Assembly (NCBI RefSeq): GCF_003752135.1
Contig: NZ_RJVK01000006.1
Location: forward strand, 28,406-92,405
DNA length: 64,000 nucleotides
Source: Caminibacter pacificus
Lineage (GTDB): Bacteria > Campylobacterota > Campylobacteria > Campylobacterales > Nautiliaceae
Direction: 5' to 3'
Shown here piece after piece: positions 34,497 through 43,437 of this stretch; positions within the stretch are counted from its first letter, which is position 1, and each line of letters begins with the position of its first letter. Made by a program: the position numbers and the translations under genes. The notes under the pieces were generated by a model. That model saw only the letters and a program-made list of their open reading frames with translations, was not told the DNA's origin and ran no database searches.

Positions 34497-35233
34497 TGTT
34501 GTCCTTTATAGATTTCCAAATTTCCATTTAAAGCATTTTTCATCTGTATTAATTCTTTTTTTAATTTTTTACTTTTGTTTGATGTCTTCCTGATTTGTAA
34601 ATTAAATTTATAAGCCTCCTGTTTAATTTTAGACTCTTTTTGGAAATTTGTACTCTCCGCTATTTGTGTGGAAAAATAAAAAGCTAAAAGAATGAGTATT
34701 ACCCCAATGATTAAAGGAAGTTTTTTTTTCAATTTAGACTCAAAAACCGGAACTTTTTTAAAAAAGTTCTGTGTTTCTTCAGATGAAATTGCAACATCGT
34801 GAGGTATAAGTTTTACAATCTCATCTTTAACATTTATGTTAAAAATAATTGTTTTAGTATTTGGAAGCACCATTTTTAGCATATCTAAGAAATTTTTTAT
34901 CTTTTTAATCTCCAAATTTAAGCTCTCAATAGGAAAGGTAAATTTGGCGAAATAATCTTTTTCTAAAATCTCGGTATTACCTATAAAAAAATTCATATTA
35001 TTGTCTTTTTCTTCTACTATTATAAAAATAGTACTATTAAAATATCTTTTTATTGCTTCAGCAAGGTCATAAGCATTTATTAAAAGTTTATTTTCGATAA
35101 AAAGGTCTTTTGGAAAAAGGTAGATAAAATTTTTATCTTTTTTAACAAAATACTCAAGTTTATATTCGTCGTGATTCAACTCATATGTTTCAGTTTTTAT
35201 TTTCTCAGGTATAACCAAATATTCCACAATCAT
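34493..35233 (-). CDS. pilus accessory protein with actin-like/cytoplasmic N-domain and one membrane span
   Basis: A 246-residue protein: about 170 cytoplasmic residues in alternating strands and helices, a membrane segment at about 176-194, then a periplasmic coiled coil (about 200-235). It looks like a fusion of a PilM-like cytoplasmic part with the PilN-like membrane anchor, or the R64 PilO / BfpC type. The family call is architectural. Confidence 0.55.
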   Translation of the reverse strand: MIVEYLVIPEKIKTETYELNHDEYKLEYFVKKDKNFIYLFPKDLFIENKLLINAYDLAEAIKRYFNSTIFIIVEEKDNNMNFFIGNTEILEKDYFAKFTFPIESLNLEIKKIKNFLDMLKMVLPNTKTIIFNINVKDEIVKLIPHDVAISSEETQNFFKKVPVFESKLKKKLPLIIGVILILLAFYFSTQIAESTNFQKESKIKQEAYKFNLQIRKTSNKSKKLKKELIQMKNALNGNLEIYKGQQ

Positions 35234-35248
35234 TCTATTCCTTTACCT

Positions 35249-36280
35249 CTACATTTGCGATTGCAATTGTGTTGCAATATTTTGCATTTCAATAGTAAGC
35301 ATAATAAGCCCTACTAAGAAATATACTATTACGATATAAGCAAGATAATAACTGACCGGATTCCATATCTTCATCATCATTTTATTTCCGTCTTCCGCTC
35401 TTTGTTTTGCATATTTAATCATCTTATCAATATTTTCCCAAAAAATTTTCCCTTCTTCTGTATATTTAATAAAATTAACACTCTCTTTTGGAAAACCGAA
35501 ACGGAAAAACTCTTTCCAAATAGGTTTTGAGTCAATAAGAGCGGTTTTAAGTTTCTTAAACAAAGGACGCCAACCCGGATTGACGTTTGATTTTTCTAAA
35601 ATCTCGGCAATTTTATGACTTGGAAGTCCTAAGGAGTGTAAAGATTTCAAGAAAAGTAAAATAGCAGGTATGTCATCATATGCACTTAATGGAAAGATTT
35701 TGAATAGAATTGAGGGTTTATATTTTCTTATATAAAACAATATTCCCAAAAACACAATTAAAAAAATTAAATAAATTATCAATACTTTTGACACGATTTG
35801 AAAATTATCTATGTACCAAAAACCGGTATTAAGCTTAACGTTAATGCCGTTCATTTTTGCTTGCTCCATAAGAGCTTGGACGGGTAAATTTACTTTTGGA
35901 AATATAAATAAAACAAGCCCCATACCGACAATTACAGCAAGCAAAGGTTTAAGGATGATAGCTAAAAAGTTCTTAAAAAACAACCCGCTCATTTCTCTCA
36001 TCTGAATAATGTTTTCGATTGTTTCTTTTGGAGATTTGGAGTGCTCTAAAAGAGTTTTTTCCATAGCGTTTATAATGCCGAATTTATATAAAACATCCGC
36101 AATAGGTTGCTCTTTTTTTAAAATCAGATAAGCACACATTTTGAGAATTCTACCCGTTTTCCTCTCTTGACTTTCCGCTTGGAGCTGGATTGCTTTTTGA
36201 AAAGGAAACCCAAGCCCCATACTTGCCCTAAGCGACAATAAAATTGACGTTGATTCGTTTTTCGATAGTTTTTTAAACAT
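35249..36280 (-). CDS. pilus platform protein (PilC/GspF; R64 PilR-like)
   Basis: A 343-residue polytopic protein (ATG 36280 has AAGGGG in front, better than TTG 36283). Two GspF-type cytoplasmic domains (about 10-105 and 195-300) are each followed by membrane segments (about 110-130, 165-190, 315-335). First domain starts LSLRASMGLGFPFQKAIQLQ; the second has ILLFLKSLHSLGLPSHKIAE. It turns ATPase motion into pilin insertion. Confidence 0.85.
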   Translation of the reverse strand: MFKKLSKNESTSILLSLRASMGLGFPFQKAIQLQAESQERKTGRILKMCAYLILKKEQPIADVLYKFGIINAMEKTLLEHSKSPKETIENIIQMREMSGLFFKNFLAIILKPLLAVIVGMGLVLFIFPKVNLPVQALMEQAKMNGINVKLNTGFWYIDNFQIVSKVLIIYLIFLIVFLGILFYIRKYKPSILFKIFPLSAYDDIPAILLFLKSLHSLGLPSHKIAEILEKSNVNPGWRPLFKKLKTALIDSKPIWKEFFRFGFPKESVNFIKYTEEGKIFWENIDKMIKYAKQRAEDGNKMMMKIWNPVSYYLAYIVIVYFLVGLIMLTIEMQNIATQLQSQM

Positions 36281-36289
36281 CAAAACCCC

Positions 36290-37120
36290 TTAATATCCTA
36301 TAACAGCATAACTTTTATGAATTGAAATTACTTTAATGTTATTTGCATAATCAAGGTATTCGCCTTGAGAGATAGTAATATAATTTATTTTAGGCTTAAC
36401 TATTTCGGATACCATTGTTGTAGTATTATTGTTATCAGCTCCCGGTATCATAGGTGGCTGAGGTGGAGGTGGCAATTGCTGGTCTGCCGGATAAAAAGGC
36501 GCATTTGTGGTAAATCCGTTATTCATATTGTTTTCTTTTTTGACTCCCGGAATCTGAATGGTACTAAAAAACGTAAAAAGCTGATTTTCGATTTTTTTTA
36601 CATATTCTTTTGGGATTTGGTACTTCTCAAAATTATCTTTAAGAAGACAAATATAACTTTTTGTTCTTTTAATTGAGTCATATTCTTTTTTCTGAGTCTG
36701 TAAAAACTTTACTGCTTCTTTTAATTTATCAGGTGACACACCACCCTTTTTTGTATGTCCTACAACCAAATAATTATCAATAGGGACAATATATATTTTT
36801 TTTACATTTTTTTCTAAAAGACTTAAAAGAGAATATATTTGCTTTAAAAGAGTAAGGGCATATTCATTACTTAACTGATATGTTTCAGTCGAGTACTTTT
36901 GTTTAGTTTTAAGATACTCAAGTGAGCTTTTTAAAGATTTTATTTTCTTTTGAATTTCTCCTGAATTTTCTCTTATAAGATTATTTTGGACTAAAAGCCC
37001 TTTAATGTTGTTTAATGCTTTTTGCAATTCATCTAAGCCGCTAACGTTTTGATTTTGAGTTGTATCAGCCGCAAATGATATAGATAAAAAAGCCGCAATA
37101 CTTAAAATGATTTTTCTCAT
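36290..37120 (-). CDS. periplasmic pilus protein, PilP-like
   Basis: A 276-residue protein with a signal peptide (MRKIILSIAAFLSISFA), a helical/coiled-coil middle, a Pro-rich linker (QLPPPPQPPM) and a C-terminal beta module ending YLDYANNIKVISIHKSYAVI, like the homology-region domain of PilP/GspC. It likely links the inner-membrane complex to the secretin. It is downstream of the major prepilin gene and separated from it by a terminator and a hairpin. Confidence 0.6.
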   Translation of the reverse strand: MRKIILSIAAFLSISFAADTTQNQNVSGLDELQKALNNIKGLLVQNNLIRENSGEIQKKIKSLKSSLEYLKTKQKYSTETYQLSNEYALTLLKQIYSLLSLLEKNVKKIYIVPIDNYLVVGHTKKGGVSPDKLKEAVKFLQTQKKEYDSIKRTKSYICLLKDNFEKYQIPKEYVKKIENQLFTFFSTIQIPGVKKENNMNNGFTTNAPFYPADQQLPPPPQPPMIPGADNNNTTTMVSEIVKPKINYITISQGEYLDYANNIKVISIHKSYAVIGY

Positions 37121-37131
37121 TCATACTCCTT

Positions 37132-37178
37132 TTTTCTCTTTTGCAAAACATATATCCTATGCTTTACAAAAGAGAAAA
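37132..37178 (-). other. 12-bp inverted repeat in the leader after the pilin gene
   Basis: TTTTCTCTTTTG (37132-37143) and CAAAAGAGAAAA (37167-37178) pair perfectly around a 23-base loop, directly ahead of the ribosome site of the next gene. It may protect or process the message, or limit translation of the PilP-like gene. Confidence 0.5.
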
Positions 37179-37180
37179 GC

Positions 37181-37211
37181 AAAAAAGCGGGGATTATTGC
37201 ATAATTCCCGC
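37181..37211 (-). terminator. terminator overlapping the major pilin stop codon
   Basis: Reverse strand GCGGGAATTAT, GCA, ATAATCCCCGC (10 of 11 pairs), then TTTTTT. The pilin TAA stop lies in the hairpin. A partial terminator here would make far more pilin message than downstream pilus message. Confidence 0.75.
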
Positions 37212-37829
37212 AACTCCGAATTTTCCGTCGTCAGCAGTTCCGCCGTCGGTAAATCCCGCATTCGGGTTACCGATATCGGTAGCAACTCCGTCTTCTACTA
37301 TGGTAGTAGGGTCACTACTGAAACCTGCGATAGAATCCATTGCTTGTGTTTCAGCTTTTTTTCTTAATGATGCGCTGTTTAGCACTGAACCCGTTACATC
37401 TACGAAAATTTTAATTGAGTCTCCGTTATTATTAACCTTATAAGGTGCAACTTTAAAATGTACAAGCCCTTTGTATTGTGAAGAATAAATAATTCCGTTT
37501 TCGCATTTCATTGTTGTTGGCAGATAAGGACAAATCGCATCGGTTGTAAGATTATTCCACGTTCCGTCGCTGTTTGGAGAGCTTTTTCTCCATTTGTTTG
37601 CCGCTGTAATAATAGACTGCGTATCACTATGAATTTCACTTAAAAACGTATTCATAGAACTATTACTGATAAGTTTTGGGATTATCATTGCCGCAATGAA
37701 TGCACCAATAATAATAACTAAAATAACTTCAACCATTGAAATTGCTTTTCTCATTTTTTTGTCTTTTGTTTGTTTTTTCATTGTTACTCCTTCTATTCCT
37801 TCGGTTTTGATTTGTTTTTTTACTTGCAT
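37194..37829 (-). CDS. major type IVb prepilin (R64 PilS-like)
   Basis: Class III prepilin: a basic leader, then A|ISMVEVILVIIIGAFIAAMI with Glu at +5 and a hydrophobic helix. From ATG 37829 (AAAGGAGG upstream) the leader would be 29 residues, as expected for type IVb prepilins; a second start at 37781 also has AAGGAG and would give 13 residues. Cys pair in the C-terminal third (CPYLPTTMKC) may form a disulphide. No prepilin peptidase was found in the window. Followed by a terminator that overlaps the stop. Confidence 0.85.
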   Translation of the reverse strand: MQVKKQIKTEGIEGVTMKKQTKDKKMRKAISMVEVILVIIIGAFIAAMIIPKLISNSSMNTFLSEIHSDTQSIITAANKWRKSSPNSDGTWNNLTTDAICPYLPTTMKCENGIIYSSQYKGLVHFKVAPYKVNNNGDSIKIFVDVTGSVLNSASLRKKAETQAMDSIAGFSSDPTTIVEDGVATDIGNPNAGFTDGGTADDGKFGVAGIMQ

Positions 37830-37852
37830 TGTTTTCCTCCTTTTAGTTTAAT

Positions 37853-39460
37853 TTACGGCTTTTCAACCGTTACAACTACCGCTATTAACTCTCTGACATA
37901 TTTATCCCCTCTTGCTCCACCGATAATGAAATTTTGATTAGGAACAACTCCCTTAAAGGAGTTAAGGTCTTCATATGTTTGATAAAGCCCGATGAGCTTC
38001 CTATCGCCGAAATTAAATACCGACGAATCGGTAAGCAGCGACTGAGAAGTATCGGGCAGGTTAAGAGTGGTATCACCCTCTTTCACTGAATCCATATTGT
38101 TGAGGGTCGTTGTCTCGAAAATTGTCCTTAAAAAAACCTTATTTCCATATATTTTAGGAACAATATCAAGAATCTGTCCTTGCGTTAATGTATCGACTTC
38201 CGTCGATACTTGCGATGTAGTTGCCGTTCCGGTTGTTGTAGTAACGGTCACACTTTTAACATAGTTTTTCTTGTTTGTAAGTGCAATAGTCTGTGGTATT
38301 CCGTTGGTAAGCATTTTAGTAAAAGAATACTGCTTATAAAAATTAATAAAATTATTATCACTGCCGACTAAAATATTTCCTCTTTTATAAATAACCGAAT
38401 TTATATAATTTGTCACGAGTGTTTGAGGATTGTTTTTTACGGCGTTAATATTCAAATCAATTCCGTAATTGTAATCTTTACTCAAAAGAAACTTATATAT
38501 CTCGAATCTAAGTTTAACTTGTTTTTCAAAGCTTTTATTATATTGTTGAATAATTTTTTGGATTATTTGCATATTTTTATAAGTCGTTTTTACGATAAGG
38601 TCTCCGTTATGGGATATAACAGACCCATTTCCACCAACGACGGACTTAATTGCGTTGATAATATCCGTAAGCTCTTTATTGTCTTTTTTTTCAGCGGTGT
38701 TAAAATTGTTTGACACATTAAAAGTACTCTCTTCGGTAATAGACGGCATAATAAGTTGAAATGTCTGAGTTTTATACTTTGATAGTTTTATAATTTTGCT
38801 TGAATAATCCACGTCGATAAACACATTTAACATATTTTGAAGATAACTAAGAAATTCGGCTACGTTTCTACCTTTGAAATAAAGACTTATACCCGCATTG
38901 TCAATATCTACATTTCCGTCGGTTACAACCGAAAAACCGGTAGCGGAAGACAATAAACTTAAAGCGTCTTTTAACTTAATATCACCGCTCAGAGCAAACG
39001 GAGTCTTTGATAAAGATGATTTTAACGCTTTTTTATCAAAGACTTTTACAACCTTAGGAGCATTTTTCAAGTATTTATTTTTTACGATTTTTATCGTATA
39101 AGGAGTAGTGTCTTCGATATACTTTTTAAGTTTTTGAAAATTATTTATTCTTATTTGTTTTGAAGCATATAACGGCAATTTTTTTAAGGTAATATCCTCA
39201 CCCTCAAGAATATAAACCCTTTTATTAATCTCTCCTATTTTCGCAAGTGCCGAGCTTAGAGTTTGTGTGATTGATAAATCTAAAAAAGCGTTATCACCCT
39301 TTTTTTGCATATTCTTAAATAACTTTTCATTTTGTGTTTTTATTTTTTCGGAATGATAAACGTTATACCCTAAGTCTTGCGTATATTCATTATTTATCTC
39401 TTTAGCACAACCGCTAAAGAGAATTAATACCGCAGTGGTGGATAAGATAACCTTTTTCAT
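37853..39460 (-). CDS. lipoprotein secretin of the pilus (R64 PilN / BfpB-like)
   Basis: A 535-residue outer-membrane ring protein: lipobox LFSGC (Cys at about 18), N-terminal secretin domains, an N0/N1-type repeat (LKDALSLLSSATGFSVVTDG, about 170-190), and a C-terminal secretin channel region (about 300-535) with the typical Thr/Val-rich gate (KSVTVTTTTGTATTSQ) and ILDIVPKIYG. It lets the pilus cross the outer membrane. Its lipid anchor is the hallmark of type IVb secretins. Confidence 0.85.
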   Translation of the reverse strand: MKKVILSTTAVLILFSGCAKEINNEYTQDLGYNVYHSEKIKTQNEKLFKNMQKKGDNAFLDLSITQTLSSALAKIGEINKRVYILEGEDITLKKLPLYASKQIRINNFQKLKKYIEDTTPYTIKIVKNKYLKNAPKVVKVFDKKALKSSLSKTPFALSGDIKLKDALSLLSSATGFSVVTDGNVDIDNAGISLYFKGRNVAEFLSYLQNMLNVFIDVDYSSKIIKLSKYKTQTFQLIMPSITEESTFNVSNNFNTAEKKDNKELTDIINAIKSVVGGNGSVISHNGDLIVKTTYKNMQIIQKIIQQYNKSFEKQVKLRFEIYKFLLSKDYNYGIDLNINAVKNNPQTLVTNYINSVIYKRGNILVGSDNNFINFYKQYSFTKMLTNGIPQTIALTNKKNYVKSVTVTTTTGTATTSQVSTEVDTLTQGQILDIVPKIYGNKVFLRTIFETTTLNNMDSVKEGDTTLNLPDTSQSLLTDSSVFNFGDRKLIGLYQTYEDLNSFKGVVPNQNFIIGGARGDKYVRELIAVVVTVEKP

Positions 39461-39461
39461 T

Positions 39462-40013
39462 TTAATCCTTTATCTCTTTTAAAGAGTTTAATAAATTCTC
39501 TAAAAACTCTTTAGTTAATCCGTTTGTTTGTAAATCCTGTTTAATAGAAACATAGTCAAGCTGAGGATTTTGTTTAACTTTATAAAGAATGATATTTGCA
39601 ATTGCTTGTTTATCATTTATCGGTAATTTATTAAAGTTTGCAAGTGTATATTTTATGATTATCTCGAGAGGCTGTTTTTGTAAGTTTGCAATAAGTTCGT
39701 TCTTTTTATTACTTTTAGCTGCCGTTTGACTTTGTCCAATTTGTTTAATCTGTACCCTTTTAACCTGCTTGTGAGCTTTTACGTATTTATAAACTACCTT
39801 TTTAACGACATATGAGTTTTGTATTTCCGTTTCAAATTCCTCAAAAGAAATAGGTTGCGAATATTTTTTTAGTGTAGAAAGATTAATCTCTCCTTTTTTG
39901 TATTTTATATAAACGTTAATAGGTACCTTATAAATATGCTCTACCTCTCCTTCGAACTTAACACTTGCAAAAAGAAAAGAAGAGATTAAAAAGATGAATA
40001 TAGTTTTTCTCAT
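39462..40013 (-). CDS. exported protein of the pilus operon
   Basis: A 183-residue protein with a signal peptide (MRKTIFIFLISSFLFA). The middle is Lys/Gln/Val-rich (YVKAHKQVKRVQIKQ) and the C-terminal half is helical. One base separates it from the secretin gene; it overlaps the upstream gene by 4 bases. It may be a pilotin or periplasmic partner of the secretin; not recognised by family. Confidence 0.55.
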   Translation of the reverse strand: MRKTIFIFLISSFLFASVKFEGEVEHIYKVPINVYIKYKKGEINLSTLKKYSQPISFEEFETEIQNSYVVKKVVYKYVKAHKQVKRVQIKQIGQSQTAAKSNKKNELIANLQKQPLEIIIKYTLANFNKLPINDKQAIANIILYKVKQNPQLDYVSIKQDLQTNGLTKEFLENLLNSLKEIKD

Positions 40014-41173
40014 TCTTCATCTCCGTCATCGTCATTTCTTTGATATTTTGATAATAGTTCCTCCTCTTCTTCGATATAGTCTTTAATAGTCTTTTTAACT
40101 TCTTCCAAATTTTCTTGAATGAGAGCAATTTTATTATCAAGTTGTTGAACGGCTTGCTGAATAACTGACGCCACTACGTCTTTAACCGCATTTTCAATAA
40201 GACGAACATCAATTTGTTGAGTTGTTTGTTGCGGTTGTTGCGGTGCCGTTTGAGACGTCGGTTGAATATTTATATTTTCGATTTTAGTTGAGATTTGTGC
40301 GATATTTTGCTCTAACTCTTTTTTTGCATTCTCGATTTTCTCTTCAATCTCTTTTTTAATCTCTTCTAACTCCACCAAATCAGGTTGTAATTGTTGTAAT
40401 TGTTGTGTCTCTTCTGCCTCTTCAACGTCAGGAATAACTGCTTTTTGGTTCTCGTCTATTTGAGTTTGCGTAGTTTGAGGGATTTGATAATTATCTAAGA
40501 AAAAACACTTATGATAAATCTTTCTTGCATAATTTTCAATTCTTTGGATAGTGCAAATCGCGCTATCCTCTACACATACCTCTCCAGCTTTGATATTTAA
40601 GATTAGTCCTCTGATATACGCCAATACCTCAATTAACTCATCATTTTCATTATTACTTTTTAATAATTTTAAACTTTCATTGACTATTTCATATATTGTT
40701 TCAATGGGCACGAGATATAGAGTATTTATCTTTTTGCCTCTTAGAACAAAAGTCGTATTTCCAATCGCTTCAAGAAGTTTAGCAATACATTCTAACATTT
40801 CAACGTCTTCTATTCTTGTTGCCTCTCTAACGAGAAAAGAAACTCTGTTTTCCTCAGAAATATCAATTCCATTTTTTTGTTGATAATGCGAAAGAAGTAA
40901 TAGAAATCCGGGGCATTTATCCCTTTCAAAAACTTTTTGTAGTATTTCTCTTGTTTTTCTATAACCAAATTCGTCATTTAAAAGCCCATTCGCCTTTCTT
41001 AACTCTTCTGCGAACTCTTTTTCAATCTCCATTAAATCAATTTCATTTTTATTTGTATCATTATTGCTTTGTTCTTCTTGTTGCATAGCCTGATTAAACT
41101 CTTGTTCTTGTTGGAAGTTATATTTAGGACTTTTCGTTTTTTTGTCATACTTATTGTAATTTTCTTTTTGCAT
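40010..41173 (-). CDS. cytoplasmic protein, first gene of the pilus operon
   Basis: A 387-residue soluble protein: Gln/Asn-rich N terminus, a helical domain (about 45-230) with several Cys residues, then a Gln/Pro-rich coiled-coil tail with QQPQQTTQQ and an acidic end. No enzyme motif. First gene behind operon promoter copy 3. Unknown function; possibly a cytoplasmic ring or regulatory part. Confidence 0.6.
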   Translation of the reverse strand: MQKENYNKYDKKTKSPKYNFQQEQEFNQAMQQEEQSNNDTNKNEIDLMEIEKEFAEELRKANGLLNDEFGYRKTREILQKVFERDKCPGFLLLLSHYQQKNGIDISEENRVSFLVREATRIEDVEMLECIAKLLEAIGNTTFVLRGKKINTLYLVPIETIYEIVNESLKLLKSNNENDELIEVLAYIRGLILNIKAGEVCVEDSAICTIQRIENYARKIYHKCFFLDNYQIPQTTQTQIDENQKAVIPDVEEAEETQQLQQLQPDLVELEEIKKEIEEKIENAKKELEQNIAQISTKIENINIQPTSQTAPQQPQQTTQQIDVRLIENAVKDVVASVIQQAVQQLDNKIALIQENLEEVKKTIKDYIEEEEELLSKYQRNDDDGDEE

Positions 41174-41201
41174 ACAAACTCCTTTTATCGACTTTGAAAA
41201 A

Positions 41202-41243
41202 ATTATACAAATTTTTCCCCGAGTTCAACGAGGTGGTAAAGAA
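41202..41243 (-). promoter_or_regulatory. conserved transfer-operon promoter, copy 3
   Basis: Reverse strand CTTTACCACCTCG, TTGAAC, CGGGGAAAAATTTG, TATAAT (41207-41202); ATG at 41173, 29 bases on. It begins the pilus operon and lies 16 bases beyond the end of the previous operon. Confidence 0.8.
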
Positions 41244-41258
41244 TTTTTTTTTATTTTT

Positions 41259-42092
41259 TTAAGGTTTAACTATATATTTTTTACCTTTAAAAAAAATATC
41301 ACCGAATTTATCATTCCTATAGATAAAATATGTAATATCTTTATATACGAAAGTGACATAATCTCCGTCTTTTTTAATATTAAGCGGTTTTCCGGTAAGT
41401 TTTGAATAAAGATATATAACTTTTAAAGGATTAAGCGGTTTTCTATCTATAAATTTATAGACTAAAGAATAATTACTATAAGCGTATTTATATAAAGGTT
41501 CCCTATATTTTTTGCTATCAATACAATATAAAGTTCCTTTTATTTTTTTACAATCTTTTTGAATATAGTTTTCAACTAAGATATTAATGCTAAGGTTTCT
41601 TCTCCCGTCAGTAAGATATACAATCATATTACCATTTACAAAATCCCTTTTTACCCTAAAATGCAATTCATTCCCCGCGTATATAAAAACATTTGTAGGA
41701 AAGCCGGCAATGGCTGAAGTTATCTTAAAGCCTTTTGGAAAAATAAGCTGTGTAATATATTGAGGATTAACATAAATCAAATCGACCGGTTTGATAAATT
41801 TAGTTGCCGGTTTCATTAAAATTGAGATATCAAAAGTATTTGTTAAAATCCTGCTTCTTTTTTGATATTTTTTATAGATTTGTTTATACAATTTATTTAA
41901 AGTATCGGTATTAAGCTCAAATCGTTTTCTCTGTACATATTTTGGTGCAGGAGAAGAAAAATACGGAATTGATATTCCATAACTTGAATCCACAACCTGA
42001 TTATTTTGTTGCACTTGATTTTGATTTTGTTGCGTTAAATCATAAGCGAAAATCGTTACCGCCGTAATTAATAAAGTTAATACCTTTCTCAT
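41259..42092 (-). CDS. DotH/VirB9-like periplasmic T4SS protein
   Basis: A 277-residue protein with a signal peptide (MRKVLTLLITAVTIFAY), a Gln/Asn-rich linker and, from about residue 100, a beta domain with the VirB9/TraK/DotH pattern: YITQLIFPKGFKITSAIAG, then NELHFRVKRD and GNMIVYLTDGRRNLSINI. In I-type systems DotH/TraN (IcmK) makes part of the outer-membrane core. It is the last gene of its operon. Confidence 0.55.
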   Translation of the reverse strand: MRKVLTLLITAVTIFAYDLTQQNQNQVQQNNQVVDSSYGISIPYFSSPAPKYVQRKRFELNTDTLNKLYKQIYKKYQKRSRILTNTFDISILMKPATKFIKPVDLIYVNPQYITQLIFPKGFKITSAIAGFPTNVFIYAGNELHFRVKRDFVNGNMIVYLTDGRRNLSINILVENYIQKDCKKIKGTLYCIDSKKYREPLYKYAYSNYSLVYKFIDRKPLNPLKVIYLYSKLTGKPLNIKKDGDYVTFVYKDITYFIYRNDKFGDIFFKGKKYIVKP

Positions 42093-43019
42093 TTAACTCA
42101 CCTTTTGTCTGATTATTTTTTTAACCTCATCAAAAAATATATCTTCAAGTTTTTCAATCTGTTTTCTATCAAGAGGATACTTTTTTAACAACTCAAAAGT
42201 CTTTTTCTTAAAGATTTTCTGAAAATCAATTAACATAGTGTATTTATCTTCTTTATAAAAATCATAATTACTAAGCTCTTCCCTTAACTCATTTACAAAA
42301 AAAGTAAATATTTCATTTTCTTTATCGTTATTTTTTATTTTTTCGGGATATAACATTGCATACCTGATAAATTTGTAGTTTTTAAAGAAATTAATAATAT
42401 TCTCTTCGACAATAGAAGAATTAATCTCAAACACTATATAACTAAGCGGTACTTCTACCGCTTTTTTAGTACTTATTCCTTCAAAACATTCGAGTTCGTT
42501 AATTTTTAGTAAAAAAGGATTTTTATTAAATTCGACAGAGTTCATATCTTTTATTTCATCTATAAAAGTAAAATCTACTTTTTTGAGAAACATTCTTATT
42601 ATCGTTTCACCTTTTCTTAAAAAACTCATTGCTTGATTGTAAAAGTAAAGGGAATTTATTAAATTTCCCTCAATAATATTTTTCTTAACTTTCCTGAGGA
42701 TATTAAGATAATCATCTATATATGCTATCATCTCGAAACTTTTATATTCCGTTATCTCTTCTGAATTAACTAACTTATTTGATACCTGTATCATAAAATC
42801 AAATATCATAGGTATTGAATATATGTTATTAAACCCTTTTTTATCAAGTTCTTTTTCTATAAAATCAAGAGTAATTAAATATTTGACAAAATCGTAATCA
42901 TTATCGAAATATTTTTTAAATTCAATAAGTTCCTTATTGTTAATAAGCTCTTCTTTTAAAATAAGGTCGTCAAATATTCCGAATATAAGATATAAGGGTT
43001 CGTTTTTAACGTTTAACAT
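42093..43019 (-). CDS. cytoplasmic helical protein of the T4SS operon
   Basis: A 308-residue soluble, acidic, helical protein with no signal or membrane segment and no recognised motif. It overlaps the upstream gene by 14 bases and abuts the DotH-like gene. Probably a cytoplasmic accessory of the channel. Confidence 0.6.
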   Translation of the reverse strand: MLNVKNEPLYLIFGIFDDLILKEELINNKELIEFKKYFDNDYDFVKYLITLDFIEKELDKKGFNNIYSIPMIFDFMIQVSNKLVNSEEITEYKSFEMIAYIDDYLNILRKVKKNIIEGNLINSLYFYNQAMSFLRKGETIIRMFLKKVDFTFIDEIKDMNSVEFNKNPFLLKINELECFEGISTKKAVEVPLSYIVFEINSSIVEENIINFFKNYKFIRYAMLYPEKIKNNDKENEIFTFFVNELREELSNYDFYKEDKYTMLIDFQKIFKKKTFELLKKYPLDRKQIEKLEDIFFDEVKKIIRQKVS

Positions 43020-43437
43020 CTTTAAAAACCTTTAATTCCTCTTTAAAAAGCTCTTTAACTTCATCAAGTTTTGGAAGTTTGATATTTTCATCTTTTACTC
43101 TACTATCAAGCTCTTTTACGTTGTTTATAAACTCATTTAACTTCTTTTTATTAAAGATATCCTTAACCGGATAAAGAAAATTAATATATGTCAGTTCTCC
43201 GTTTAAGGGGTTTTTAAGATAATATGACACTTGTAACTTAATTTCGTCTTTTGCATATAATCCCTCAGATATATATTTGTTAAGAATTAAGAATTCGTCT
43301 TTTTTATCTTTTATATATTTGTTTAAGTCTTTTGATAATTTACTCTTATTTGTAACAAGAAAATCAATCCCTATTCTTAAAAAAGAGCCGTTTAAAACGT
43401 TTTTGTTATTAGAGTTAAGGGTAAGTACTAAAATCAT
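43006..43437 (-). CDS. small hypothetical protein of the T4SS operon
   Basis: A 143-residue soluble protein (starts MILVLTLNSNNKNVLNGSFL), beta-rich first half, Lys/Glu-rich helical end. Unknown family. Overlaps both neighbours (4 and 14 bases), so translation is coupled. Confidence 0.55.
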   Translation of the reverse strand: MILVLTLNSNNKNVLNGSFLRIGIDFLVTNKSKLSKDLNKYIKDKKDEFLILNKYISEGLYAKDEIKLQVSYYLKNPLNGELTYINFLYPVKDIFNKKKLNEFINNVKELDSRVKDENIKLPKLDEVKELFKEELKVFKDVKR

